NCBI RefSeq assembly: GCF_029360805.1
Contig: NZ_JARKNC010000008.1
Location: 742,339 to 806,338, forward strand
Direction: 5' to 3'
Source: Daejeonella sp. JGW-45
GTDB taxonomy: Bacteria; Bacteroidota; Bacteroidia; Sphingobacteriales; Sphingobacteriaceae
DNA: 64,000 nt
Shown here: piece by piece, positions 1 through 9,576 of the stretch
How the letters are laid out: each line of letters starts with the position of its first letter
Position numbering within the stretch: position 1 is the first letter of the stretch
Notes under the pieces: generated by a model
The model's input: the letters and a program-made list of their open reading frames with translations, nothing else
The model's database searches: none
Told to the model about the DNA's origin: nothing
Position numbers and translations under genes: made by a program

Positions 1-1
1 T

Positions 2-3000
2 AGCTATATGCAGAGGCTGGTTGATTTGAAAAAAGCCGGGAAGCAGATCGAAATAGGCTTTCTAAAGGAAGGCAAAGCTTCGATGGACGAATTACGTATG
101 GTTGCAAATGTGATCAAAGCCCATGAAGTAGACCTCTTGAACGAACGCACGTTGAGCATGAACAGGTTTGCTTCGTATACGCCAGTCCTTATCCTGATTG
201 CCGCTGCATTATCCCTGATCATAACTATCTTCTTCTACCTCAAGGTTTCAACTGATTTTGCCGAAAAGACGAAACTTCAACAGGAACTGGAAGCCAAGGA
301 TATTGAGATCCGTAAACGGATCGCTGCGATTCAGAACATTGCTGGAAAAATATCTGCCGGAGAATACAATATCCGTATTAACGATGAGGAAAAAGATGAT
401 CTGGGAAGCCTGTCCTGGGCATTAAATAAAATGGCCGAATCCCTGGACCTGTCGTTTAGCCAGTTACACCATAAGGAATGGCTGCAGACAGGCATCGCAA
501 AATTGAATGAGATCATGGTCGGAGAAAAAAGCACCGATAAGCTCACTGTAGATATCATTCAATTCGTTGCTGAATTTACAAACAGCCAGGTTGCTGCATT
601 TTACCTGCTTAATGATGAGCGGTTAACGCTGTCGGGAAGCTTTGCACTGGATAATATTTCGAAACGACAATACATACAACTCGGTGAAGGAATCGTGGGA
701 CAAAGTGCCCAAAGCGGAACGCCTATAGTTCTCAATGAGATATCAACAGATAACTTCATGATAAGCTTTGCTTCGGGCGATATCAAACCAAAGGGTATCG
801 CAGCTATTCCTGTTTATCACGAATACAGGCTGATAGGAGTAATAGAATTAGGATCACTTACAGAGATCTCCGCCGATGCCCTGGAGTACATGACTGCGAT
901 AGTTAACAGCGTGGGAATCGCGATATATACATCACAGATCCGTAAGCAGCAACAGGAGCTCCTGGAAGAAACTCAGGCCCAGGCTGAAGAATTACAAACG
1001 CAGCACGGCGAACTTGAAAATCTGAATGCGGAGCTTGAAACCCAAACTCAGAAGATACAAGCCTCAGAGGAGGAGCTCAAAGTACAGCAGGAGGAGTTGC
1101 TGCAAAGTAACCAGGAACTCGAAGAAAGAAGCAGGCTGCTTGAGGAGAAGAACCAGATCATTGTTGAGCGGAACCTTGATATTCAGCAGAAAGCCGAACA
1201 GCTTGAGCTTAGTACAAAATACAAATCGGAGTTTCTGGCTAATATGTCACATGAACTCCGCACCCCGCTTAACTCTATCCTGCTTCTTTCGAGACTCATG
1301 TCAGAAAACGAAGCGCTTGATAAGGAACAGGTGGAATATGCTGAAGTTATTCAAAGCGCCGGACAAGGTTTACTGAGCCTGATCGATGAGATCTTAGACC
1401 TGTCGAAGATTGAATCCGGGAAAATGGATCTTGAATTCCGTTCGGTAACAATAAAAGAGATAAATAATGACCTCCGGCCGCTATTCGAACCGCTTGCTAA
1501 AGAAAAAGGACTTGATCTTAAAATGATCGTTGAGCCTTCCGCGCCTGAACTTCTGGTAACTGACAAGCTGAGGCTCGAACAGATCCTTAAGAACTTGCTT
1601 TCTAATGCACTTAAATTCACCAGCAAGGGTTCCATAAAGCTGACTATATCCCAGCCGGAAACTTCAAGCCTGGTTCAGTTCAGCGTGAAGGACACCGGGA
1701 TCGGGATACCGAAAGAAAAACAGCAGCAAGTCTTTGAAGCATTCCAGCAGGCAGACGGGTCGACACGCCGGAAATTTGGCGGAACTGGCCTTGGCTTGTC
1801 TATAAGCCGGGAACTTGCCAAACTGCTGGGAGGCGAGATCAAACTATCCAGCAAGCCAGGTGAGGGAAGTGAATTTATTTTACAGATCCCCGCATCAAAA
1901 ACCAGCTTCAGTGCGATCAAGCCTGCAGAGTTCCTGGCCGTTCCCGACGAACCCGCTGTTGAAAGCCCGGAAAGATTCCGGGCAGCAGTGATTCCAACCG
2001 AAATCGATGACGATAGAGGCTTCGTCGTTGAAGGCGATAAAGTGATCCTTATTATTGAGGATGATACGATATTTGCAAAAGCACTCCTGGACTATACCAG
2101 GAAACAGAACTATAAAGGCATAGTGGCGGTGCGAGGCGACCAGGGCCTGGAAATGGCTGTTCTGTATAAGCCAATAGCTATACTTCTTGATATTCAGCTT
2201 CCTGTAAAAGATGGCTGGGAAGTAATGGAGGAGTTAAAATCCAACCCTGCAACACGGCATATACCGGTACACATTATGTCGTCTATGGAGGTTAAGCGGG
2301 AAAGCCTGATGAAGGGCGCAGTTGACTTCATCAATAAGCCGATTGCCCTCAATGATATGAACCATATCTTCAAAAAGCTGGAAGATGCCTTAAGCAAGCA
2401 TCCCAAGAAGGTGATGATCATCGAGGAAAATCCAAAACATGCAAAAGCATTAGGCTACTTCTTAAGCAACTTTAATATAAATTCTGAAATAAGCGGTACG
2501 GTGAGCGACGGGATAAACCTCCTGCATAAGAAAGAAGTAGACTGCGTGATCCTGGATATGGGCATTCCGGATCAGAACGCGTATGAAACATTAGAACGGG
2601 TTAAATCGAGTCCCGGCCTTGAAAACCTCCCTATCATTATTTTCACGGGTAAGAATCTTTCAAAGGGAGAAGAAAATAAGATTCGCCAATATGCCGATTC
2701 GATAGTAGTGAAGACGGCGCATTCCTACCAGAGGATCCTGGATGAAATAGGTTTGTTCCTGCACCTGGTAGAGGATAATACCAAGATTAAAGATCCGGCC
2801 AGGACCAAGGCATTAGGAGGTATGGACCAGGTGTTAAATGGAAAAACTGTGCTCATTGCCGACGACGATGTGAGGAATATATTTTCGCTTACCAAAGCGC
2901 TGGAGAAACATAATATGCAGGTTGTATCTGCTATTGATGGCAAGGAGGCTCTGAAAATCCTCGAAGAAAATCCGCACATCGATATCGTATTGATGGACAT

Positions 3001-3211
3001 GATGATGCCCGAAATGGATGGATATGAGTCTACCAGCCGTATCAGAAAGAACCCGAAGTACAAACATCTGCCTATACTCGCTGTTACTGCAAAAGCGATG
3101 ATGGGCGACCGGGAGAAATGCATTAAAGCGGGAGCCTCTGATTATATCTCAAAACCCGTTGATGTGGATCAGCTGATCTCGCTGCTAAGGGTATGGCTTT
3201 ATGAGAATTAG
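2..3211 (+). CDS. Hybrid sensor histidine kinase with three receiver domains (5' end outside window)
   Basis: Membrane sensor kinase that should autophosphorylate on His and pass phosphate to its own receivers and to neighbouring regulators. The frame is open to the left edge, so the N-terminus is missing; the first visible Met is at base 8 and residues are numbered from it. The first ~55 residues look like the end of a CHASE3 sensor, followed by a membrane helix near 58-80, HAMP (~100-155), GAF (~165-310) and a Gln/Glu-rich coiled coil (~310-405). HisKA carries FLANMSHELRTPLN with phospho-His 415, then HATPase with N, DTGIGIP and GGTGLGLS boxes. Receivers start near 680, 803 and 946. The second is atypical (EE instead of the acidic pair, no Pro after the Lys). 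The receiver, CheR and CheB genes that follow on the same strand form one module with it. Confidence 0.93.
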   Translation, partial: SYMQRLVDLKKAGKQIEIGFLKEGKASMDELRMVANVIKAHEVDLLNERTLSMNRFASYTPVLILIAAALSLIITIFFYLKVSTDFAEKTKLQQELEAKDIEIRKRIAAIQNIAGKISAGEYNIRINDEEKDDLGSLSWALNKMAESLDLSFSQLHHKEWLQTGIAKLNEIMVGEKSTDKLTVDIIQFVAEFTNSQVAAFYLLNDERLTLSGSFALDNISKRQYIQLGEGIVGQSAQSGTPIVLNEISTDNFMISFASGDIKPKGIAAIPVYHEYRLIGVIELGSLTEISADALEYMTAIVNSVGIAIYTSQIRKQQQELLEETQAQAEELQTQHGELENLNAELETQTQKIQASEEELKVQQEELLQSNQELEERSRLLEEKNQIIVERNLDIQQKAEQLELSTKYKSEFLANMSHELRTPLNSILLLSRLMSENEALDKEQVEYAEVIQSAGQGLLSLIDEILDLSKIESGKMDLEFRSVTIKEINNDLRPLFEPLAKEKGLDLKMIVEPSAPELLVTDKLRLEQILKNLLSNALKFTSKGSIKLTISQPETSSLVQFSVKDTGIGIPKEKQQQVFEAFQQADGSTRRKFGGTGLGLSISRELAKLLGGEIKLSSKPGEGSEFILQIPASKTSFSAIKPAEFLAVPDEPAVESPERFRAAVIPTEIDDDRGFVVEGDKVILIIEDDTIFAKALLDYTRKQNYKGIVAVRGDQGLEMAVLYKPIAILLDIQLPVKDGWEVMEELKSNPATRHIPVHIMSSMEVKRESLMKGAVDFINKPIALNDMNHIFKKLEDALSKHPKKVMIIEENPKHAKALGYFLSNFNINSEISGTVSDGINLLHKKEVDCVILDMGIPDQNAYETLERVKSSPGLENLPIIIFTGKNLSKGEENKIRQYADSIVVKTAHSYQRILDEIGLFLHLVEDNTKIKDPARTKALGGMDQVLNGKTVLIADDDVRNIFSLTKALEKHNMQVVSAIDGKEALKILEENPHIDIVLMDMMMPEMDGYESTSRIRKNPKYKHLPILAVTAKAMMGDREKCIKAGASDYISKPVDVDQLISLLRVWLYEN

Positions 3212-3243
3212 ATAAATGTGTCGTATTAATATATCCGTTTAAG

Positions 3244-3618
3244 ATGAATACCAGGAAAAAGGTTCTGATCATAGATGACGACAGCAGGAATATTTTCGCT
3301 TTATCAGCAGTATTACGGGCGAGAGGCTTTAAATGCGTATCAGCCCCAGGAGCTGCCGAGGGGATCAGTTTACTAAGTGATGACCCAGAGATTGGCATCG
3401 TACTCATGGATATGATGATGCCTGACATGGACGGTTACGAGGCTATTGATAAGATCCGCAGTAATATAGAGACAGCAGGGATACCTATCATCGCCGTTAC
3501 TGCGCAGGCAATGGTGGGCGACCGCGAAAAGGCTCTTAGCGCAGGGGCGGATAATTATGCGTCTAAACCTATTGACGTCGACCTGCTAACCAATATATTA
3601 AATGAACATCTAACCTAA
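3244..3618 (+). CDS. Single-domain response regulator (receiver only)
   Basis: 124-residue stand-alone receiver with no output domain. It has the acidic pair in LIIDDDSRN, phospho-acceptor Asp56 in LMDMMMPDMDGYE, the conserved Thr/Ala of IAVTAQAM and Lys of ASKPIDV. It closely resembles the third receiver of the hybrid kinase upstream (same DMMMPxMDGYE and GDREK patterns), suggesting duplication and a role as shuttle or phosphate sink in the same pathway. It lies 32 bp after the kinase and 6 bp before cheR. CheY-like in form, but no flagellar or chemotaxis genes are nearby. Confidence 0.92.
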   Translation: MNTRKKVLIIDDDSRNIFALSAVLRARGFKCVSAPGAAEGISLLSDDPEIGIVLMDMMMPDMDGYEAIDKIRSNIETAGIPIIAVTAQAMVGDREKALSAGADNYASKPIDVDLLTNILNEHLT

Positions 3619-3624
3619 ACTTCA

Positions 3625-4446
3625 GTGCAGGAGAGTATAGTTAACGACAGCGAGGTTGAGATCCTGCTAAATGATTTGCTGGAAGTTTATGGCTACGACT
3701 TTACCAATTATTCAAGAGCGTCGATAAAAAGGAGGATCAACAGACTCTTTAGCCTGGATAAATTTCCAAGCTTCGCAGAGTTCAGGTATCAGCTAAAAAG
3801 CGACAGCAATTACCTTAAACGCTTTGTGGAGCAGATCACTGTGAACGTCACCGAGATGTTCCGCGATCCGGTTTTCTATAAAGCTCTGCGTGAGCAGGTA
3901 TTTCCGCACCTGGGCACCTACCCCTTCATCCGTATATGGCTTGCGGGTTGTTCCACCGGCGAAGAGGCTTATTCCATTGCTATTGTGCTTAAAGAGCTTA
4001 ATCTTTTTCACAAGTCTTTAATATATGCTACCGACATAAATCCTGATGTCCTGGAAAAAGCCGGTAAAGGAATGTTTCCCTTGAGCCAGATGAAGCAATA
4101 TTCCGAAAATTATATTCTTTCAGGCGGTAAGAACGACTTCTCAGGCTATTACTCTGCAAATTATAATCTCGCTAAGTTTGATGAAAGCTTAAAATCCAAG
4201 ATGATCTTTTCAACGCACAACCTGGTATCTGATCATTCATTCAATGAATTCCAACTGATCTTATGCAGGAACGTACTGATCTATTTCGATAAGGATCTCC
4301 AGGCGAAAGTATTCAACTTGTTTAACCAAAGCCTTGAAAACCTTGGGTTCCTGGGGTTAGGAAGCAAAGAAACCCTTCGCTTTTCCTCCATCGCAGGGAA
4401 TTTCAAACAGCTAAACCCGGAAAAAATATGGCGCAAAATCCAGTAA
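3625..4446 (+). CDS. cheR: CheR-type protein-glutamate methyltransferase
   Basis: 273 residues, the normal length for CheR. SAM-dependent methylation of Glu side chains on receptor-like coiled coils is the family reaction. The N-terminal helical domain (YSRASIKRRINR) is followed by the SAM-binding motif LAGCSTGEEAYSIAI near residue 110 and LILCRNVLIYFD near 220. The start is GTG, 6 bp after the receiver gene; no better ATG is near. The 3' end overlaps cheB by 19 bp, so the two are probably translationally coupled. No MCP, CheA or CheW is in the window, so the substrate is unknown; the coiled coil of the neighbouring kinase is a candidate (inference). Confidence 0.93.
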   Translation: MQESIVNDSEVEILLNDLLEVYGYDFTNYSRASIKRRINRLFSLDKFPSFAEFRYQLKSDSNYLKRFVEQITVNVTEMFRDPVFYKALREQVFPHLGTYPFIRIWLAGCSTGEEAYSIAIVLKELNLFHKSLIYATDINPDVLEKAGKGMFPLSQMKQYSENYILSGGKNDFSGYYSANYNLAKFDESLKSKMIFSTHNLVSDHSFNEFQLILCRNVLIYFDKDLQAKVFNLFNQSLENLGFLGLGSKETLRFSSIAGNFKQLNPEKIWRKIQ

Positions 4447-5024
4447 GGCCGGGTTTGGAGCTGCTGATCATCGGAGGGTCAGCCGGTGCCCTGGAAGTAA
4501 TTCTTAATGCACTCCCACAACTTACCTACGAATTGCCATTTGCTATTATAATAGTACTGCATCGTAAGCAAAGTGCTGACACGACGCTGATCGACCTGCT
4601 TTCCGCCAAAACAAGCAGACCCGTTGTTGAAGCAAATGACAAGGACGCCATACTGCCGGGGAATATTTATATAGCTCCGGCCGATTATCACCTGCTTATT
4701 GAAAACGATCACACACTTTCCCTCGATTATTCAGAAAAGGTAAACTTTTCAAGGCCCTGCATCGATATTACATTTCAGACTGCAGCTGAAGTATATCGTG
4801 AAAAGCTCGCCTGCCTTCTTCTTTCAGGCGCCAGTGCAGACGGCGTAGAAGGTCTGGAGCTGGTGAAAGCCACTAAAGGGCTCACCGCGGTGCAAGATCC
4901 CGCCACGGCGGAAGTTGCATATATGCCGCAGAAGGCGCTTGAAAAAATGGAAGTTGATGTAATTGTAGAAAGCAGCAAGGTCATTGATTTTATTAGACAG
5001 CTTGGAGGAACCACCTCCGTCTAA
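4428..5024 (+). CDS. cheB: CheB-type methylesterase (no receiver domain)
   Basis: 198 residues: only the catalytic domain of CheB, without the N-terminal receiver that regulates classical CheB. The expected Ser-His-Asp triad is visible as Ser18 (IGGSAGA), His45 (VLHRK) and Asp138 (GASADGVEG). The reaction is hydrolysis of glutamyl methyl esters or deamidation of Gln on a receptor-like protein. It overlaps cheR by 19 bp. Control could come through the stand-alone receiver upstream instead of a fused one (inference). The missing receiver is a real difference from enteric CheB but is common in CheB-like proteins outside chemotaxis operons. Confidence 0.92.
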   Translation: MAQNPVRPGLELLIIGGSAGALEVILNALPQLTYELPFAIIIVLHRKQSADTTLIDLLSAKTSRPVVEANDKDAILPGNIYIAPADYHLLIENDHTLSLDYSEKVNFSRPCIDITFQTAAEVYREKLACLLLSGASADGVEGLELVKATKGLTAVQDPATAEVAYMPQKALEKMEVDVIVESSKVIDFIRQLGGTTSV

Positions 5025-5065
5025 GTTCAACCGAAACATTGTTTCTGGTTAGATGTTTATTGATC

Positions 5066-5275
5066 ATGAACAATCAAAGTGAAAAGCCAGAACATTTAAA
5101 ACCACAGGATTCTAAACAGAAAAAAGTGAAGAGTCCTGAAGACGACAACGAGTCGGTGGTAAAACCGGAAGACCGGACCTACCGGAAAGATGACGCAGAG
5201 TTTGTGAACCCTGCAAAACAGAGGGAAAACAGCGAACAGCCTGTACACCCCGTTAAGGATAAACCAAAAGACTAA
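5066..5275 (+). CDS. Small highly charged hypothetical protein
   Basis: 69 residues, very rich in Lys, Glu, Asp, Pro and Gln, with no hydrophobic segment; probably disordered and soluble. I chose the ATG at 5066 because the longer frame (from 5039) needs a TTG. It starts 41 bp after cheB on the same strand and faces topoisomerase IB convergently. Similar short hydrophilic proteins are common in Sphingobacteriaceae and often annotated as hypothetical. Function not recognised. Confidence 0.6.
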   Translation: MNNQSEKPEHLKPQDSKQKKVKSPEDDNESVVKPEDRTYRKDDAEFVNPAKQRENSEQPVHPVKDKPKD

Positions 5276-5299
5276 TGTAGGATCTCTAATTCCTCATGT

Positions 5300-6361
5300 T
5301 CATTGCTTCCTTAGCTTTTTGTTTCGCTGGGCTTTCAGGAAGCTTAGCAAGACTTTCTCGTCATGATTCAGCCCCTTTTCACCTGTAAAGTCGGCAGATC
5401 GTGACAGCTTTTTCAGATAAGGCTGCAGCGTACCACTTTCATATTCTTCAAGCAATGCCGGGAAGATATATGATTTCTTACAGATGGCGCGCGTATTACC
5501 TAGCTTCGCTGCAACCTGATCGATAGCCGTCAGGATAATCTTCTTCTTTAAGGTTTGATTGTCGGGATAGTCAAATTCAGCGAGGTGCTTCAGGGTATGC
5601 ATGGTTCCGGCCCATGTACGGAAGTCTTTGGCAGTAAAATCACAGCAGCTTATTTCCTTAATGTAATTATTCACCTTACCTGAGTCGATCGATCTTCTCT
5701 CGCCATCAGGAGTATAGTACTGGAACAATTCCTGTCCGGGGATGTCACGGCATTTCTTGACCAGCCTGGCCAGGCTTTTATCTGAGATATCAATCTCATG
5801 TTGAACCCCTTTCTTGCCTTTGAAACTTAGTTTCAACGAATTGCCGTTGATCTTTACATGCTTATCTCTTAAGGTAGTAAGGCCATAAGAGCCATATAGT
5901 TGTTTATAGGATTCATTACCGACACGGATAAGCGTCTTTTGCATCATATTCAGGGATATGGCGAGCACCTTCCGTTCATCAAGTTCCCGCCGCCGCAGGT
6001 CCTTTTGTATGTTCTTCCGGAATTCAGGAAGCTTGCTCCCAAACTCCAGTAAGCGGAAATATTTCGTCTCATTCCGATGCTTAGCCCAATCATTGTGATA
6101 TTTATATTGTTTGCGGCCAGCGATGTCCGTACCGGTTGCCTGAAGGTGTGCATTCTTCTTTTCAGCGATCCAGACGTCGGTCCACGCCGGAGGTAGAACG
6201 AGTTTTTTTATCCTGTCAAGGATTTTTTCATCACTGATTTTATTACCCTTTCTGTCTAAATAAATGAAGTTCTTGCCAGATTTTTTCCTGGTGATCCCCG
6301 GGTTTGAATCACTGCTGTAAACCAATCCCGTCTCTTCTAACGTTTCCTGCTCTGATGTCAT
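5300..6361 (-). CDS. DNA topoisomerase IB (eukaryote/poxvirus-like type)
   Basis: 353 residues, typical of bacterial topoisomerase IB. Relaxes supercoils through a covalent 3'-phosphotyrosine intermediate. The N-terminal DNA-binding domain has LPPAWTDVWI and GRKQYKYH; the catalytic domain has RVGNESY, TLRDKHV, FRTWAGT and LGNTRAICKKSY, with the nucleophile Tyr298. The C-terminal tail is basic. Monocistronic by position: convergent with the small charged ORF, and its 5' side faces the end of obg 77 bp away. Confidence 0.95.
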   Translation of the reverse strand: MTSEQETLEETGLVYSSDSNPGITRKKSGKNFIYLDRKGNKISDEKILDRIKKLVLPPAWTDVWIAEKKNAHLQATGTDIAGRKQYKYHNDWAKHRNETKYFRLLEFGSKLPEFRKNIQKDLRRRELDERKVLAISLNMMQKTLIRVGNESYKQLYGSYGLTTLRDKHVKINGNSLKLSFKGKKGVQHEIDISDKSLARLVKKCRDIPGQELFQYYTPDGERRSIDSGKVNNYIKEISCCDFTAKDFRTWAGTMHTLKHLAEFDYPDNQTLKKKIILTAIDQVAAKLGNTRAICKKSYIFPALLEEYESGTLQPYLKKLSRSADFTGEKGLNHDEKVLLSFLKAQRNKKLRKQ

Positions 6362-6438
6362 GATGGTAAAAGAGAGAAACGGAAGAAATGTTTGAATTGG
6401 CTTTCTCCCCCATTAAAGAATTGTGTCTTACGATAGGA

Positions 6439-7452
6439 TCAGGCGGAGGAAGAATCCGAATCGTTAATAACCTTCCAAAGGAGGTCTTTTAACTCAAGCA
6501 ATCCCTTTTGTGCTACTGATGAAACAAACAAGGAAGGAATGTCAGGCAGGTCGGCTTTCATTTCTGTGACCAGTTCATCATCCAGCATATCCGATTTACT
6601 TATAGCCAAAACGCGCGGTTTATGAATAAGCTCGGGATTATATTGCTCCAGTTCATTCAGCAGTATTGCATACTCCTCTTTAATACTACGGCTTGTATCT
6701 GCCGGAACAAGGAACAGAAGTACGGAATTACGCTCAATATGTCTCAGGAAACGGATACCAAGTCCTTTGCCTTTAGACGCGTCTTCGATGATGCCCGGTA
6801 TATCGGCCATTACAAAGGATTTATTATTTCTATAAGAAACGATGCCCAGATTGGGCGCAAGTGTAGTAAATGCGTAATCTGCAATTTCCGGCTTTGCCGC
6901 AGATACAACGGATAGCAGTGTTGATTTACCGGCATTCGGGAAGCCAACAAGGCCGACATCTGCCAGGATCTTCAATTCCAGCACCATCCATTCCTCTTTA
7001 CCCGGCTCGCCGGGCTGAGAGTATCTGGGAGTTTGTTTGGTTGATGTCTTAAAGTGCCAGTTACCAAGACCACCGCGGCCGCCGGCTGTGAGTATCTTCG
7101 TTTCGCCGTCTTTGGTGATCTCAAAAAGGATTTCTCCGGTTTCCGCATTCCGTGCTATCGTACCAAGCGGCACTTCCAGGATTTCATCTTCACCGGTACG
7201 GCCAGACCGTTGTCCGCTCGAGCCTGGCAAGCCGCTCTCGGCAATGATGTGCTTGCGATACTTAAGGTGCAGTAATGTCCAGAGCTGACTGTTTCCTTTG
7301 AGGATGATATGACCGCCTCTTCCCCCGTCGCCACCATCGGGACCGCCCTTTGATGTAAGAATATCTCTATGCAGGTGAGATGAGCCTGCTCCGCCGTGGC
7401 CTGAGCGGCAGCAGATCTTTACGTAATCGACGAAGTTTGAGCTTTGAGACAT
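6439..7452 (-). CDS. obg: Obg-family GTPase (ribosome assembly/stress)
   Basis: 337 residues from the ATG at 7452, matching Obg length; the open frame runs further upstream to 7608, but that extension lacks Obg features. The glycine-rich Obg fold is clear ([26 protein letters not shown]). The G domain follows with G1 [11 protein letters not shown]3 [11 protein letters not shown]4 SKSD and G5 SSVA. Obg binds the large ribosomal subunit and links GTP/ppGpp level to growth. The C-terminus ends shortly after the G domain, so the optional OCT domain is absent. adk lies upstream on the same strand, 249 bp away. Confidence 0.96.
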   Translation of the reverse strand: MSQSSNFVDYVKICCRSGHGGAGSSHLHRDILTSKGGPDGGDGGRGGHIILKGNSQLWTLLHLKYRKHIIAESGLPGSSGQRSGRTGEDEILEVPLGTIARNAETGEILFEITKDGETKILTAGGRGGLGNWHFKTSTKQTPRYSQPGEPGKEEWMVLELKILADVGLVGFPNAGKSTLLSVVSAAKPEIADYAFTTLAPNLGIVSYRNNKSFVMADIPGIIEDASKGKGLGIRFLRHIERNSVLLFLVPADTSRSIKEEYAILLNELEQYNPELIHKPRVLAISKSDMLDDELVTEMKADLPDIPSLFVSSVAQKGLLELKDLLWKVINDSDSSSA

Positions 7453-7701
7453 GTCTGCGTATAGTTTTATATCCTCTATGTAAGCCGCTGCTCTCTCTTT
7501 GAAAGCATTAACAGGTTCCATCCTGCAAGTGTTGTGCCTGTATCTGCACTCAACCTGTATCTGGACTATACTTGAGCTATGGTATACTGATAGTATGACC
7601 AGTCTCATCCTACGTTTATCCTACGCTTAAGGAGGTGCTGTAGGTTCAGTAAAACGTGCGGAGTCTTGATGCGCTAAGCACCAGGATATTTCTAGTATAA
7701 T

Positions 7702-8277
7702 TTACGAAAGATTATCGACAACAGTGCAAATTGATGCGAAAATTTCATCAACCGTGCCGATGCCATTAATACTGGTAAACTTATTCTGGTCCTTATAATA
7801 GTTTGCTACCGGGGCAGTCTTAGAGTTATATTCAACGATGCGCTTACGGATCACTTCCGGATTAGCGTCATCCGGCCTTCCTGAATCCTTACCCCTGTTT
7901 AAAAGGCGCTTTTCCAGTTCTTCGTCGTTAACTTCAAGTGCGATCATTCCTGAGATTGTCGCCGACTTGCTTTTCAGCAGGTCGTCCAACGCTTCGGCCT
8001 GAGCTACTGTACGTGGAAAACCGTCGAAGATGAAGCCATTAGCCTCCTTATTTGAATCAAGCTTATTGCTGATCATACCGATGACAACTTCGTCAGGTAC
8101 CAATATACCCTGGTCCATTAATTTCTTAGCTTCAAGACCCAATTCGGTGCCCTGGCTTATCTCGCCTCTTAGGATATCTCCGGTGGATAAATGAACCAGG
8201 TTGTATTTTTTGATTATTTTTTCGGATTGAGTTCCTTTACCAGCGCCCGGAGGGCCAAACAAGACTAAGTTCAGCAT
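7702..8277 (-). CDS. adk: Adenylate kinase
   Basis: 191 residues; converts ATP + AMP to 2 ADP. The P-loop LFGPPGAGKGTQS is at the N-terminus, the AMP-binding segment LSTGDILRGEI follows, then DGFPRTVAQAEAL and the RPDD lid motif. The LID is the short form without zinc cysteines. Start ATG at 8277 is the only sensible one. It precedes obg on the same strand, a frequent Bacteroidota neighbour pairing. Confidence 0.97.
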   Translation of the reverse strand: MLNLVLFGPPGAGKGTQSEKIIKKYNLVHLSTGDILRGEISQGTELGLEAKKLMDQGILVPDEVVIGMISNKLDSNKEANGFIFDGFPRTVAQAEALDDLLKSKSATISGMIALEVNDEELEKRLLNRGKDSGRPDDANPEVIRKRIVEYNSKTAPVANYYKDQNKFTSINGIGTVDEIFASICTVVDNLS

Positions 8278-8354
8278 TCGAATGTTCTAAATTTTATTCC
8301 TCCTGGTATCACCAGTGTGGAATGGGTGATAAGAATAGGTTTATTTAAAATTTT

Positions 8355-8391
8355 AAAAGCCTTTCCGTGTGATGGACGAAAAGGCTTTTTA
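8355..8391 (-). terminator. Rho-independent terminator after tRNA-Arg
   Basis: Inverted repeat AAAAGCCTTTCCGT / GGACGAAAAGGCTTTT with a short loop and a T-run on the minus strand. It begins just past the 3' end of the tRNA gene and could also act as a boundary before adk. Confidence 0.8.
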
Positions 8392-8394
8392 ATG

Positions 8395-8468
8395 TGCACC
8401 TGAAGGGAGTCGAACCCCTAACCTCCTGATCCGTAGTCAGGTGCTCTATCCAATTAAGCTACAGGTGC
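8395..8468 (-). tRNA. tRNA-Arg (anticodon ACG)
   Basis: 74-nt cloverleaf on the minus strand. The acceptor stem pairs GCACCTG with CAGGTGC, discriminator A. The D-arm has AGCTTAATTGGATAGAGC. The anticodon stem-loop is CCTGA-CTACGGA-TCAGG, giving anticodon ACG (read as ICG after deamination). The T-arm is GGGGTTCGACTCCC. The CCA end is not encoded. It sits between the rfbD-like gene and its own terminator. Confidence 0.97.
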
Positions 8469-8585
8469 CTTTTTTAACGGACTGCAAAAATATGCTTTCT
8501 TTTCAAACTAACATAAGTTTTTTGAAAATAGTGCCTATTTCTGTTTATCGGCCAGGCAAAAAGAGATTAAACGCTTTGCTGATCA

Positions 8586-9500
8586 TTACGATGAGGCCCT
8601 CTGCTTCAGTTGTTTGTCCAGGATCCTCATCCCCTCTTCAAACGACCTCGGCTGATAACCAAGATCTTTAATAGTCTTGTCTAAGATAAAACCGGTTCTC
8701 TTTGGCCTTCTTGCCCGTTGATTTAAACTGGCGGAGGAAATGGGCCTGATCAACGATTTATCCAGCTGGTAAAAATCTGCAACGCGCTCCACAAGTTCAA
8801 TTATACTCATCAGATCTTTGCCCGACGCGTTGTAAACGCCCTCAGCTTCTTTTTTAGCGGCCAGCATACAGCACATCGCAAGATCCTCGGCAAGGGTAGG
8901 CATACGCCACTGGTCGTTTACCACATTTATAGGCTCGCCTCTTTCAAGTGCTCCCCTCGCCCATAACACGATATTGCTCCTGCTCATGTCACTTACGATA
9001 CCGTACACGATAATTGTCCGGAGGATAGCCCATCTGCACGAAGATGCCTTAAGGAGGCTTTCAGCTTCAAGCTTCGTCGTACCATAATAGCTCAACGGGT
9101 TGGGTTCCGCATCCTCCGTATATGGACCATCTTCGCCGTCAAAAATAAAATCTGTCGAGATGTGAATCAGATGAACGTCGTGTTTATCACATGCTGCCAC
9201 CAGGTTTTTCACAGCTTCAACGTTCAGCGCATGGCAGAGTTCTTGTTCAATCTCACAGGTATCGACGTTGGTCATTGCAGCGGTATTGATAATAGTATCA
9301 GGCCGGTATTTTTCGATCAGTTCATTTAAGCGGTTGGCGTCCCTTATGTCGAACTCCTCGTAGATGTACCCCGCCGGTACGGGATGCCTGTTAGCGCCTA
9401 CGGACGTGGCGATAAGTTCAATTTCCGGATCCGGGAGGATAATGTCCGTCAGTTTTTGGCCGAGTAAGCCATTGCTACCGGTCACTAGTATTTTTTTCAT
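8586..9500 (-). CDS. RmlD-like NAD(P)-dependent sugar-nucleotide reductase
   Basis: 304 residues of the RmlD/extended SDR family (dTDP-4-dehydrorhamnose reductase type). Rossmann motif TGSNGLLGQK at the N-terminus, NTAAMTNVD, HISTDFIFDG and the catalytic YYGTTKLEAE (Tyr-x3-Lys). The C-terminal region has RPKRTGFILDKT. No rmlA/B/C genes are close, so dTDP-rhamnose synthesis is not demonstrated; it may act on another nucleotide sugar. Monocistronic, 117 bp upstream of tRNA-Arg on the same strand. Confidence 0.85.
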   Translation of the reverse strand: MKKILVTGSNGLLGQKLTDIILPDPEIELIATSVGANRHPVPAGYIYEEFDIRDANRLNELIEKYRPDTIINTAAMTNVDTCEIEQELCHALNVEAVKNLVAACDKHDVHLIHISTDFIFDGEDGPYTEDAEPNPLSYYGTTKLEAESLLKASSCRWAILRTIIVYGIVSDMSRSNIVLWARGALERGEPINVVNDQWRMPTLAEDLAMCCMLAAKKEAEGVYNASGKDLMSIIELVERVADFYQLDKSLIRPISSASLNQRARRPKRTGFILDKTIKDLGYQPRSFEEGMRILDKQLKQRASS

Positions 9501-9576
9501 CGGGAAGTATTTAATCCTAAAAACAGGCAGATTAAAAATACTGCATGCTTTTAATCCCCAAAGAAAAGGATTTTTT

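Noticed and set aside
7453-7608. N-terminal extension of Obg
   Set aside because: Open frame only; Obg proteins begin with the conserved SNFVDYVKI segment close to the ATG at 7452.
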